Origin: Rudaea cellulosilytica DSM 22992
GTDB lineage: Bacteria; Pseudomonadota; Gammaproteobacteria; Xanthomonadales; Rhodanobacteraceae
Reading direction: 5' to 3'
DNA length: 64,000 nt
NCBI RefSeq assembly: GCF_000378125.1
Contig: NZ_KB899241.1
Location: forward strand, 471,652-535,651
Part shown: positions 9,743-18,315 of the stretch, one piece after another
How positions within the stretch are numbered: the first letter of the stretch is position 1
Layout: every line of letters starts with the position of its first letter
Translations under genes and position numbers: made by a program
The notes under the pieces: generated by a model
Told to the model about the DNA's origin: nothing
The model's input: the letters and a program-made list of their open reading frames with translations, nothing else
Database searches by the model: none

Positions 9743-10444
9743 TCAGCGCTTTTCGGCAGTGGCGATATAACCTGCAATCGGGCTGTCCGCCTCGAGGCGC
9801 AGCACGATGTCCTCGAATGTGCAATCGGCAAAGCCTGCCTCGCGGCACAGACTTGCGATCGATGCGCGCGAGTGCGCGTAACGCCCACTCGCGCGCAGCC
9901 GCAGCGCGCCTTCGTCGGCACGCGTTTCCTCGCAGGAAAAGATCAGCATCCCACCCGGGCGCAGGGCGCGAAAAGCGGCCGGGATGAGATCGGACAAGTC
10001 GCCGACGTAGATGAACACGTCACAAGCGGCGATGCAGTCGTAGCGCGCCGCCTGCGTGTCACGCAATTCTGCGAGCGCATCGCCCTGGCGCAGTTCGGCG
10101 TAGAGTCCCAGCGGCACCGCTTGATCGAGCATCCGCGCCGAGAGATCGACGCCGACCAACTCGCCGTCGAGACGACCAAGGCAGAGGCCGAGCAAACCGG
10201 TGCCGCAACCGAGATCGAGCAGGTCGAGCCTGCGCTGCGGATGGCGGCCGAGCACGATGTCGGCGACGCGATGCGGCACACGATATTGCAGGCGTCCGAC
10301 CAGATGCTTCTCGAAGCGCTCGGCAAGGCCGTCGAACAACTCGGCAACGAGCGCGGCCGGCTGCGCGCGCGGCGTCTCGCCGCGCGCCACGGCCTCACGA
10401 AATCGTCGAACGTCCTCGTCGGAGTGGTCGGCTTGGCCGGTCAT
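9743..10444 (-). CDS. Class I SAM-dependent methyltransferase (short paralogue)
   Basis: A 233-residue Rossmann-fold methyltransferase. The SAM-binding motif I is LLDLGCGTGLLGLCLG (about residues 76-91), with acidic motif II in LVGVDLSARML and post-motif PGGMLIFSCEE. It is clearly homologous to the C-terminal half of the neighbouring gene at 10500-11804: both share GETP near the start of the homologous part, RF-KHLVG, CD/ND-VFIYVGD and RYAHSRA. Its first 25 residues look like the tail of the TPR linker, so it may be a duplicate that lost the TPR part. Substrate unknown. Same strand, 55 bp downstream of its paralogue. Confidence 0.85.
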   Translation of the reverse strand: MTGQADHSDEDVRRFREAVARGETPRAQPAALVAELFDGLAERFEKHLVGRLQYRVPHRVADIVLGRHPQRRLDLLDLGCGTGLLGLCLGRLDGELVGVDLSARMLDQAVPLGLYAELRQGDALAELRDTQAARYDCIAACDVFIYVGDLSDLIPAAFRALRPGGMLIFSCEETRADEGALRLRASGRYAHSRASIASLCREAGFADCTFEDIVLRLEADSPIAGYIATAEKR

Positions 10445-10499
10445 GCGGCGGCGAATGTATCACGCCGATGCTCCGCGAAATAAGCCGATGGATGGCTGG

Positions 10500-11804
10500 T
10501 CAGCCACACTCCGCGACGGCGATGAAACCGGGAATCGCCGTCTGCTTTTCCTGGCGCAGGTCGATGTCTTCGAAAGCGAGTTGCGCACAACCCGCCTCGC
10601 GGCACAGCCGCTCGATGTAGGCGCGTGAATGCGCATAACGCTTGCTCGGGCGCAACACGAAACCGCGCCCGTCGTCGACCGCGGTCTCGCAGGAGAAGAT
10701 CAACTGGCCGCCGCGGCGCAGAACCCGGAAACAGTCTGCGACGATCTCCACGATGTCGCCGACATAGATGAACACGTCGTTGGCGATCACGCAGTCGTAC
10801 GAATCCGCCGCGGATCTTTGCAGCTCTGCGCGCAGATCATCATGGACAAAGCGAGTGTAGATCGCGTGCCGCCGCGCCTGCTCGATCATGCCTGCGGACA
10901 GGTCGACGCCGACCAGACTGCCTTTCACGCCGCCGAGATAGACTCCGGTCAAGCCGGTGCCGCAACCTAGATCAAGCACGTCGATGCGCAGATCGGGATG
11001 TCGCTCGCGCAGCATCTCGGCCACGCGCTTGGGAACGCGATACTTAAGCGCGCCGACCAGATGCTTGTCGAAGCGCTTGGAGTAGTCGTCGAACAGCGCC
11101 CGGGTCATCTCGTTGGGCTGCGTGCTGGGTGTTTCGCCGCGCGCCAGTGCGAGGTTGAAGCGGATCGTGGCATTGCCGGGTAACCGTTCGAGCGCATGCT
11201 CAAGGGCGTCGGCCGCCTCGTCATACCTATGCAATTGGATCAGGCACTCGCCAAGGCTGGCGAGGTCGACTGGATCATGCGCGCCGTGTTCGAACAGTTC
11301 GCGATACAGCGCTGCGGCGTCGGCATAACGCGCACTGTTGAATAGGCAAACGGCAAGCGCGCGTGTGATCTGCGCGTCCGGCCGCAGCGCGCTGGCGGCA
11401 CGCAAGTGCCGCTCTGCGCTCGAATAGTTGCCGGCCTGATTGGCGACGGCGACGGCGGCCTCGAGCACCGCGAGATCGTTCGGCGCGAGTTCCACCGCCT
11501 TGTCGACTGTCTCGACAGCGTCTTCGTGAGCGTTCGCACGCGCGAGCGCCCTGCCGAGTTCAAGCTGCGGCACCACCCAGCGCGGCGTCAGCGCCGCGGC
11601 ACGCCGCAGCGCCGCGATTTCGCGTTGCTGCTCGTTCAACGCACGCGCGAGCGTGGCTTCGACCAGACTCGCGCGCACGTCGTTCGGCACAGCGGCGAGA
11701 ACCGCATCGAGCAGGCTGCCCGCACGGGCAAGATCGCCCGCGCGGATCGAGGCTTCGACGGCAACGAGTCGAGCAAGAATGGGGTCGGCAGCGGGCGCGC
11801 TCAT
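10500..11804 (-). CDS. TPR-repeat methyltransferase
   Basis: A 434-residue protein with two parts. Residues 1-215 are tetratricopeptide-like helical repeats (for example PNDLAVLEAAVAVANQAGNY and DAAALYRELFEHGAHDPVDL), a protein-binding scaffold. Residues 225-434 are a class I SAM methyltransferase with motif I VLDLGCGTGLTGVYLGG, LVGVDLSAGMI, VFIYVGD and GGQLIFSCE. TPR-methyltransferase fusions of this sort are often annotated as putative protein methyltransferases, but the target is unknown. There is no signal peptide. Probably transcribed together with the shorter paralogue downstream. Confidence 0.87.
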   Translation of the reverse strand: MSAPAADPILARLVAVEASIRAGDLARAGSLLDAVLAAVPNDVRASLVEATLARALNEQQREIAALRRAAALTPRWVVPQLELGRALARANAHEDAVETVDKAVELAPNDLAVLEAAVAVANQAGNYSSAERHLRAASALRPDAQITRALAVCLFNSARYADAAALYRELFEHGAHDPVDLASLGECLIQLHRYDEAADALEHALERLPGNATIRFNLALARGETPSTQPNEMTRALFDDYSKRFDKHLVGALKYRVPKRVAEMLRERHPDLRIDVLDLGCGTGLTGVYLGGVKGSLVGVDLSAGMIEQARRHAIYTRFVHDDLRAELQRSAADSYDCVIANDVFIYVGDIVEIVADCFRVLRRGGQLIFSCETAVDDGRGFVLRPSKRYAHSRAYIERLCREAGCAQLAFEDIDLRQEKQTAIPGFIAVAECG

Positions 11805-12009
11805 CGATCAAGCTCACGTGGACAGCGGTCGATGCAGCGATGACACGGACAGGCAGGGATCATGCCCGGAACCATACCGCCCGGCGTGCCGCGACGCCAA
11901 GTTTTTTCCAGTTTCCGCAGGTGTCACGACAAGCGCGGTCGGTTAGACTTGCGTGCAGCGGCCAAACAATCAATCAGCGCTCGACGGGGCACTCGCGGAG
12001 GGAAAGACC

Positions 12010-14700
12010 ATGAACAAACTCGACGACATCCTCAACCAGGACATCGACCCCACCGAAACCCGCGAGTGGACCGAATCGCTCGACGCGGTGATCGGCAGCG
12101 ACGGCCCCGAACGCGCGCACTTCCTGCTCGAAAAGATGGTCGACGCGACGCGACGCGCCGGCGGCCACCTGCCGTTCCAGCCGACGACCGAATACATCAA
12201 CACGATCCCGCCGCATCTGGAAGCGAAGAGCCCGGGCGACGCCGAGATGGAGTGGAAGATCCGCTGCCTCGTGCGCTGGAACGCGATGGCGATGGTCGTG
12301 CGCGCGAACCGCAAGCCGGGCGATCTCGGCGGCCACATCGCCAGCTTCGCCTCGAGCGCGACCCTGGTCGACGTCGGCTTCAACCATTTCTGGCGCGCAC
12401 CGAGCGAGGACCATCCGGGCGATCTCGTTTTCCATCAGGGCCATGCGAGCCCGGGCGTGTACGCGCGCTCGTTCCTCGAAGGCCGCATCGGCGAGGATCA
12501 GATGGACCTGTTCCGCATGGAAGTCGCGGGCAAGGGCCGCGGCCTGTCCTCGTATCCGCATCCGTGGCTGATGCCGGACTACTGGCAGGCGCCGACCGTG
12601 TCGATGGGTCTGGGTCCGCTGCAGGCGATTTATCAGGCGCACGTGATGCGCTACCTGGAAAACCGCGGGCTGATTCCGAAGAGCGATCGCAAGGTGTGGT
12701 GCTTCATCGGCGACGGCGAATCGGATGAGCCGGAGACGCTCGGCGCGATCTCGCTTGCCGGCCGCGAAAAGCTCGACAACCTGATCTTCGTGCTCAACTG
12801 CAACCTGCAGCGTCTCGACGGCCCGGTGCGCGGCAACGGCAAGATCATCCAGGAACTCGAAGGCGTATTCCGCGGCGCGGGCTGGAACGTGCTCAAGCTG
12901 GTCTGGGGCAGCTATTGGGATCCGCTCCTCGCGCGCGACACCAAGGGCGTGCTGCGCAAGCTGATGATGGAAACGGTCGACGGCGAATACCAGGCGTGCA
13001 AGGCCTTCGGCGGCGCGTACACGCGCGAGCACTTCTTCGGCAAGTATCCGGAGACGGCCGAAATGGTGCGCAGCCTCTCCGACGACGACATCTGGCGCCT
13101 CAACCGCGGCGGCCACGATCCACACAAGGTCTACGCGGCCTATCACGAAGCGGTCAACACCCAGGGCATGCCGACCGTGATCCTGGCCAAGACGGTGAAG
13201 GGCTACGGCATGGGCGCGTCGGGTGAATCGCTCAATCCGACCCATCAGCAGAAGAAGCTCGACAACGAGGCCGTGCGTGCGTTCCGCGACCGCTTCCGCA
13301 TTCCGATTCCGGACGACAAGGTCGATCAGGTCCCCTACTACCATCCGGGCAAAGATTCGCCGGAAGTGAAGTACATGCTCGAGCGCCGCGCTGCGCTCGG
13401 CGGCTTCCTGCCGCAGCGCCGGCGCAAGAGCACCTCGTTCGAGGCGCCGGCCCTGTCCGCGTTCGAGCAGATCACCAAAGGCACGGGCGACCGCGAAATC
13501 TCGACGACGATGGCGTTCGTGCGCGGCATCAACCTACTGCTGCGCGACAAGGGCCTCGGCCAGCGCATCGTGCCGATCGTCGCCGACGAGGCGCGCACGT
13601 TCGGCATGGAAGGCATGTTCCGCCAGATCGGCATCTATGCGCCGTTCGGGCAGAAGTATCGCCCGCAGGACGCCGACCAGCTCATGTACTACCGTGAAGA
13701 CATCAAGGGCCAGGTGCTACAGGAAGGCATCAGCGAGCCCGGCGCGATGAGTGCGTGGATCGCCGCGGCGACGAGCTATTCGGTATCGAACGTGCCGATG
13801 TTGCCGTTCTACATCTACTACTCGATGTTCGGCTTCCAGCGCATCGGCGATCTGGCCTGGGCCGCGGGCGACATGCGCGCGCGCGGTTTCCTCGTCGGCG
13901 GCACCGCGGGCCGCACCACGCTCAACGGCGAAGGCCTGCAGCACGAGGATGGCCACAGCCACCTGTTCGCCGCCAACATCCCGAACTGCAAGGCCTACGA
14001 CCCGACGTTCTCCTACGAAATCGCCGTGGTCATGCAGGACGGCGTGCGCCGCATGATGCAGGAGCAGGAAGACGTCTACTACTACGTCACCGTAATGAAC
14101 GAGAACTACCCGCACCCGGATCTGCCGAAGGGCGCGGAGGAAGGCATCATCAAGGGCATGTACCTGTTCAAGGATGCCGGCAAGCCGAAGAAGAACGAGC
14201 CGCGCGTGCAACTGCTCGGCAGCGGCACAATCCTGCGCGAGGCGATCGCCGCGGCCGAACTGCTCGAGAAGGAATTCGGCGTGACCGCCGACATCTGGAG
14301 CTGCCCGAGCTTCTCCGAACTGCGCCGCGACGGCTATGACGCCGAGCGCTGGAATCGCCTGCATCCTGAGGACAAGCCGCGCCAAGCGTACGTGACGCAG
14401 TGTCTCGCCGACCGCGCCGGCCCCGCCGTCGCCGCGACCGACTACGTGCGCGAGTACGCCGACATGATCCGCGCCTTCATTCCCGACGGGAAAAAGTATA
14501 CCTCGCTCGGATGCGACGGCTATGGCCGCAGCGACTCGCGCGAGAACCTGCGCCGCTTCTTCGAGGTCGACCGTTACTACATCGCCCAGGCGGCGATCGC
14601 CGCACTCGCCGCCGAAGGCAAGATGAGCGCCAAGGACGTCGCGCGCGCGATCAAGACCTGGAAGATCGACGCGGACAAGCCGAATCCGCTGACGGTGTGA
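12010..14700 (+). CDS. aceE: Pyruvate dehydrogenase E1 component, homodimeric type
   Basis: Thiamine-diphosphate enzyme that decarboxylates pyruvate and passes the acetyl group to the lipoyl E2 of the pyruvate dehydrogenase complex. The 896-residue product has the homodimeric AceE architecture. The ThDP motif is GDGESDEPETLGAI ending in LNCN, and EGLQHEDGHSHL belongs to the C-terminal transketolase-like domain. The start at 12010 follows GGAGGGA (11997-12003) and yields the typical N-terminus MNKLDDILNQDIDPTETREW. E2 (aceF) and E3 are not next to it here: the downstream gene, four bases away, is a methyltransferase. That is unusual compared with enterobacterial aceEF-lpd but is seen in other lineages. 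Confidence 0.97.
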   Translation: MNKLDDILNQDIDPTETREWTESLDAVIGSDGPERAHFLLEKMVDATRRAGGHLPFQPTTEYINTIPPHLEAKSPGDAEMEWKIRCLVRWNAMAMVVRANRKPGDLGGHIASFASSATLVDVGFNHFWRAPSEDHPGDLVFHQGHASPGVYARSFLEGRIGEDQMDLFRMEVAGKGRGLSSYPHPWLMPDYWQAPTVSMGLGPLQAIYQAHVMRYLENRGLIPKSDRKVWCFIGDGESDEPETLGAISLAGREKLDNLIFVLNCNLQRLDGPVRGNGKIIQELEGVFRGAGWNVLKLVWGSYWDPLLARDTKGVLRKLMMETVDGEYQACKAFGGAYTREHFFGKYPETAEMVRSLSDDDIWRLNRGGHDPHKVYAAYHEAVNTQGMPTVILAKTVKGYGMGASGESLNPTHQQKKLDNEAVRAFRDRFRIPIPDDKVDQVPYYHPGKDSPEVKYMLERRAALGGFLPQRRRKSTSFEAPALSAFEQITKGTGDREISTTMAFVRGINLLLRDKGLGQRIVPIVADEARTFGMEGMFRQIGIYAPFGQKYRPQDADQLMYYREDIKGQVLQEGISEPGAMSAWIAAATSYSVSNVPMLPFYIYYSMFGFQRIGDLAWAAGDMRARGFLVGGTAGRTTLNGEGLQHEDGHSHLFAANIPNCKAYDPTFSYEIAVVMQDGVRRMMQEQEDVYYYVTVMNENYPHPDLPKGAEEGIIKGMYLFKDAGKPKKNEPRVQLLGSGTILREAIAAAELLEKEFGVTADIWSCPSFSELRRDGYDAERWNRLHPEDKPRQAYVTQCLADRAGPAVAATDYVREYADMIRAFIPDGKKYTSLGCDGYGRSDSRENLRRFFEVDRYYIAQAAIAALAAEGKMSAKDVARAIKTWKIDADKPNPLTV

Positions 14701-14704
14701 ACAG

Positions 14705-15385
14705 ATGGAAACGCCCGGGGATGGCGTGAAGTCCACACATCCCCGCCGAATCGCCACAGCCTATCTTCCGCAGCGCCCGCACTATTGGTACGCGCGCTGC
14801 AAGCTTGCCATCGACCCGCTGTATGCGGCCGTCGGCGAGACGTTGCACGAGACCACGGCACCGCTGCTCGATCTCGGCTGCGGTATCGGTCTGCTCGCGC
14901 ACACGCTGCGTGCGCGCGGTTTTGCCGGCAGCTATGCCGGCATCGACAACGACGCGAACAAGATCGCCGCCGCGCGCGCGGCGGCCGAACGTGCTGACTT
15001 GGGTGATGTCCGCTTCGCTTGCGTCGATCTCGCGTGCGAAACCCTTCCCGTCCACCGCGGCAGCGTCGCCTTGCTCGATGTACTGCAATACCTGTCGCCG
15101 CAGGCGGCGAGCGAACTGGTCGCAAGTGCGGCCGCCTGCATCGCGCCGGGCGCACGCCTGGTGATCCGCAGCGGCCTCGACGATGCCGACGCACGCACGC
15201 GCTTCACCCGCGCGATGGACGTGTTCTCGCGCCGGATCGGCTGGATGAACAGCGCACCGAAGCGCTATCCGACACGCGCGGGACTCGAAGGACTGTTGGC
15301 GCGTTGCGGTCTGAGCGCGAGCTTCGCGCCGCTGAGCGGACGCCTGCCGTTCAACAACTGGCTGATCGTCGGCGAAAGGATTTAA
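14705..15385 (+). CDS. Class I SAM-dependent methyltransferase directly behind aceE
   Basis: A 226-residue methyltransferase beginning four bases after the aceE stop, so very probably co-transcribed. Motif I is LLDLGCGIGLLAHTLRARG (about residues 53-71). YAGIDNDANKIAAAR carries the acidic residue for the SAM ribose, and LLDVLQYLSP is motif IV-like. The C-terminal SGRLPFNNWLIVGE is shared by small methyltransferases in phospholipid or polyketide contexts, but the substrate is unknown. It is unrelated at close range to the two paralogues at 9.7-11.8 kb. Confidence 0.83.
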   Translation: METPGDGVKSTHPRRIATAYLPQRPHYWYARCKLAIDPLYAAVGETLHETTAPLLDLGCGIGLLAHTLRARGFAGSYAGIDNDANKIAAARAAAERADLGDVRFACVDLACETLPVHRGSVALLDVLQYLSPQAASELVASAAACIAPGARLVIRSGLDDADARTRFTRAMDVFSRRIGWMNSAPKRYPTRAGLEGLLARCGLSASFAPLSGRLPFNNWLIVGERI

Positions 15386-15490
15386 GCAGGCGACGATTGC
15401 TCGAAGGTCGAGTTCGCGCGCAAGAAGCGGAGTTCGCATGCGACGCCGGCGCGGCAAACTGCGCCCGAACCCACTCTTCGAGTAACAGCC

Positions 15491-15955
15491 ATGCATTTCC
15501 GCATCCTCGGCCTCCCGGCCGGACCGTTCGCCGATCTGTTCGCTTTGCCCGACGCCGAGCTCGCGCAGCGCTGTGCCGTGCGGCGCAGCGTCGACGAAGA
15601 TCATGGCTATCCGTGCCGCATCAGCCTGACCGATGCGAAGATCGGCGACGAGGTCATCCTCGTCAACTACGAGCACCTCGCCGTCGCCTCGCCTTACCGT
15701 TCACGCCATGCGATCTACGTACGCGAAGGCGAGGTCCGCTTCGATGCCATCGACACGGTGCCCGACATGCTGCGTCGGCGCCTGCTCTCGCTGCGTGGCT
15801 TCGACGGCGACGGCATGATGACTTCGGCCGACGTCGTCGAAGGCCGCGAACTCGAAGCGGCGATCGCGCACCAACTCGCCGACCCGCGCACCGCGTACCT
15901 GCATGCACATATCGCGCGGCCCGGCTGCTACGCCGCACGCATCGAACGCGCCTGA
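15491..15955 (+). CDS. DUF1203 family protein
   Basis: A 154-residue protein matching the DUF1203 pattern: MHFRILGLPAGPFADLF, then CRISLTDAKIGDEVILVNYEH, SPYRSRHAIYVRE, and ARPGCYAARIER at the end. The family is small, cytosolic and of unknown function. The four-residue pattern PYRS and the conserved cysteine and histidine near the ends are family features. It lies about 105 bp after the methyltransferase gene on the same strand. Confidence 0.85.
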   Translation: MHFRILGLPAGPFADLFALPDAELAQRCAVRRSVDEDHGYPCRISLTDAKIGDEVILVNYEHLAVASPYRSRHAIYVREGEVRFDAIDTVPDMLRRRLLSLRGFDGDGMMTSADVVEGRELEAAIAHQLADPRTAYLHAHIARPGCYAARIERA

Positions 15956-16045
15956 GAAGCGGTTCTGCCGCGAGCGCCGCGTGGGTACGCCACGCGCTCC
16001 CAAGTCCGTTATGCTTGTACGGTCTTTCGGGCAGCAGGGTGGGCG

Positions 16046-17587
16046 ATGGAAGCAGCGCAGTGGCGCGCGGAGTGGCTCGGCTGGAACGGCAATGCACTGC
16101 GCTGGCGCATCGCCGGCGATCTCGCCGGGTTGCCGGCGACCGAGCTGACGCTCGACGGCGTCGCCTTCGCGCGCTTCGCCGCGGACGCTGCCGGTGAACG
16201 CGAATTTGAATTCGAGTTTCCGTGGTCACCGAGCGGCCACGACGAACTGCGTTTCGGCTTGGCCGTAACCGGGGCCGAGCCGGCGCTCGATCTGCTGCCA
16301 GGCTGGGAGGTTCGGCTCGGCTTACCTGCGGCACTGCCGGTCGCGTCGACGCCGACGCCAGTGCGCGGCCTTGCGGCGCTCGCCGGCACGCCGCGCCTGC
16401 CCGCCGCAGCGCTGGCCGAATTGCCCGGCGTCAGCGTCATCGTCCCCATCTACAATTCGCCACAAAGTGTACAAAGCTGCATCGCCTCGGTGCTGCGCCA
16501 TTCGCCGAACGCGCGGCTGATCCTGATTGACGATGCGAGCACCGATGCGCGCATCGCGCCCATCCTCGACGACGCCGCGAAGCACCGGCAGGTGCATGTC
16601 CATCGCAACGAGCGCAACCGCGGCTACACCGGCAGCGTCAACATCGGCATGCGCCTCGCCGGCGGTGACGATGTCGTCCTGCTCAACAGCGATACCGAGG
16701 TCGGCCCGCGCTGGCTGGCCGCGCTGAAGATTGCCGCCTACGGTTCCGACGACATCGGCACGGTCACTGCCGTATCCGACAACGCCGGAGCGTTCAGCGT
16801 GCCCGAGCTGGAACGGCATTGCCCGATCCCCGCACGCTGGACACTCGCCCAGGCGCAACGCGCCGTGCTGCAGCAGGCCGGCACGCGCTATCCGCAACTG
16901 CCGACCGGCAACGGCTTCTGCATGTACGTCAAGCGCGTGCTGCTCGCGCGCATCGGGCCGATGGACGAGGCCGCGTTCCCGCAAGGCTACGGCGAGGAGA
17001 ACGACTTCTGCCAACGTGGCGAACGCGCCGGTTATCGAAACATCATCGCCGGCAACGTGCTCGTGCATCACGAGCGCAGCGCGAGCTTCGGCGACGAACG
17101 CCGCGCCGCGCTCGGCGTGCAGGGCATGGCCGTGCTGCGCGAGCGCTACCCCGGCTACGAGGACGAAGTCGGCGCGACGCTGTGGAGTTTCGAGCGGCGT
17201 GTACTCGACTGGCGCGTGCGCCGCATCTACGCCGAAGGCGACACGACTTACGCGAAGCAGCCGCCGAAGCCGCGCCTGCTGCTCGCCGCCGACCCACAGG
17301 ACGCGGGCACGGCCAAGCTGCTCGCGACCTTGTCGCGCAACCAGGAATGCTTTCTGCTGCGCAACGACGGCGACCGCGTCGGCCTGTACCGGCTCGAAGG
17401 CGCCACGTTCCATGCTCAGGATTCGGTCGAACTCGGCCACGACGCCGCCGCGCTAGCGCGCGTCGAAACGCGCCTGCGCGAATGGCTGGTCGGCTATGCG
17501 GTCGAGTCGGTGCACGCTCGCGGCAGCGCCGCGAGCGACCGTTGGCTCGCGACGATCGCTGCGGAATTCGACATTCCGACTTTGTGA
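16046..17587 (+). CDS. GT2-family glycosyltransferase, apparently lacking its usual C-terminal GT4 half
   Basis: A 513-residue protein. Residues 1-125 are a beta-rich N-terminal extension. Residues 128-375 are a GT-A glycosyltransferase: VSVIVPIYNSPQSVQSCIAS, LILIDDASTD, LLNSDTEVGPRWL (the DxD-like metal site) and GYGEENDFCQRGERAGYRN (catalytic base region). From about residue 395 (RLLLAADPQDAGTAKLLATL) it resembles the opening of a fused GT4 domain seen in large Lysobacterales GT2-GT4 proteins. The protein stops at AAEFDIPTL, where those proteins continue with an HDFY-like segment. It is probably involved in polysaccharide or O-antigen synthesis. The truncation is inferred from family memory, not alignment. 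Confidence 0.82.
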   Translation: MEAAQWRAEWLGWNGNALRWRIAGDLAGLPATELTLDGVAFARFAADAAGEREFEFEFPWSPSGHDELRFGLAVTGAEPALDLLPGWEVRLGLPAALPVASTPTPVRGLAALAGTPRLPAAALAELPGVSVIVPIYNSPQSVQSCIASVLRHSPNARLILIDDASTDARIAPILDDAAKHRQVHVHRNERNRGYTGSVNIGMRLAGGDDVVLLNSDTEVGPRWLAALKIAAYGSDDIGTVTAVSDNAGAFSVPELERHCPIPARWTLAQAQRAVLQQAGTRYPQLPTGNGFCMYVKRVLLARIGPMDEAAFPQGYGEENDFCQRGERAGYRNIIAGNVLVHHERSASFGDERRAALGVQGMAVLRERYPGYEDEVGATLWSFERRVLDWRVRRIYAEGDTTYAKQPPKPRLLLAADPQDAGTAKLLATLSRNQECFLLRNDGDRVGLYRLEGATFHAQDSVELGHDAAALARVETRLREWLVGYAVESVHARGSAASDRWLATIAAEFDIPTL

Positions 17588-17600
17588 CGGTATTGATCTG

Positions 17601-17718
17601 TTTCGCGCGAGGCGCGCGGACGTGTTGAAGCTTTCGCGCGAGGCGCGCGGACGTGTTGAAGCTTTCGCGCGAGGCGCGCGGACGCGTTGAAGCTTTCGCG
17701 CGAGGCGCGCGAAAGCGC
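17601..17718. repeat. 31-bp tandem repeat, about 3.6 copies
   Basis: Three full units starting at 17601, 17632 and 17663, each opening TTTCGCGCGAGGCGCGCGGA and closing with a GTTGAAGC. Only one base differs between them (GTGTTG versus GCGTTG in the third). A partial fourth unit begins at 17694. The array starts 13 bp after the stop codon of the glycosyltransferase and ends at the hairpin before the convergent small gene. No spacers are present, so it is not CRISPR. Confidence 0.93.
17691..17716. terminator. GC-rich hairpin between convergent genes
   Basis: GCTTTCGCGCG, a three-base AGG loop and CGCGCGAAAGC form a perfect 11-bp stem. It is created where the last, partial tandem-repeat unit meets a complementary arm. 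It sits between the ends of the glycosyltransferase (+) and the small gene (-). There is no T-run, so termination is likely weak or Rho-assisted. Confidence 0.6.
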
Positions 17719-18066
17719 CTACTTGATGACGCCGGGCAGGAACGATTGCCAGCGCAAGCCGCGTTTGTGCGTGCCGACCGGGCTGCCTTCGCCGAGATTG
17801 TTGCCGGCGTCGTCGTTCGGTGCCGAAGAACCTGCGGTCACTGCAGGCTGAGCCGAGGCAACCTCGGGTCTGACCACGGGCGCAACGACTTGTGGTGCCG
17901 CAGGCGTCACCGTCGCCGGCAGTGGCGAGGCAACGGCCTTGGCCGTGCCGACTCCGTCGGCATCGCAGCAGTGCCCGGCTTCGGAATACAGGCCGGCGCC
18001 AAGAAAAGCGAGCAAGGCGGCGAGAACGACGTAGCGTGGGTGCGTGCGGTTCATCGGAATACTCAT
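17719..18066 (-). CDS. Small exported or anchored Pro/Ala-rich protein, unknown
   Basis: Unrecognised product of about 115 residues. It opens with a basic n-region and one hydrophobic helix (YVVLAALLAFLGAGLYS, about residues 12-28). A CC pair lies just after the helix, followed by a low-complexity Ala/Pro/Val linker and a more regular C-terminus (GTHKRGLRWQSFLPGVIK). It could be a signal-anchored periplasmic protein. An ATG at 18054 is an equally good start; neither has a convincing ribosome binding site. Codon use fits the genome, so I think it is real, with moderate certainty. Confidence 0.55.
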   Translation of the reverse strand: MSIPMNRTHPRYVVLAALLAFLGAGLYSEAGHCCDADGVGTAKAVASPLPATVTPAAPQVVAPVVRPEVASAQPAVTAGSSAPNDDAGNNLGEGSPVGTHKRGLRWQSFLPGVIK

Positions 18067-18315
18067 CTTGCAGGAGGGGAATGGTCGCATGCCCTCCGGG
18101 CCCGCGCCAGTGTCTAGCCTCAACGGAGAAGCAGCAATCGTGCCATCACGAAAATCCTTTTCCGATCAATGCTCCAGAGAAAATCCGCCAGCGCGTCCGC
18201 GTGTCCGTTGCGGACAGATCGGACACGTGCATCGGCGGCGGTCAGGAATTCAGATGCGCCAGCGGCGCCAAGGGTTGCAACCCGGTCTTTCGCTGCAATG
18301 CACTATCATCGATCC

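Noticed and set aside
17601..17718. Short direct repeats resembling a CRISPR
   Set aside because: Units are head-to-tail without unique spacers and there are no cas genes nearby.
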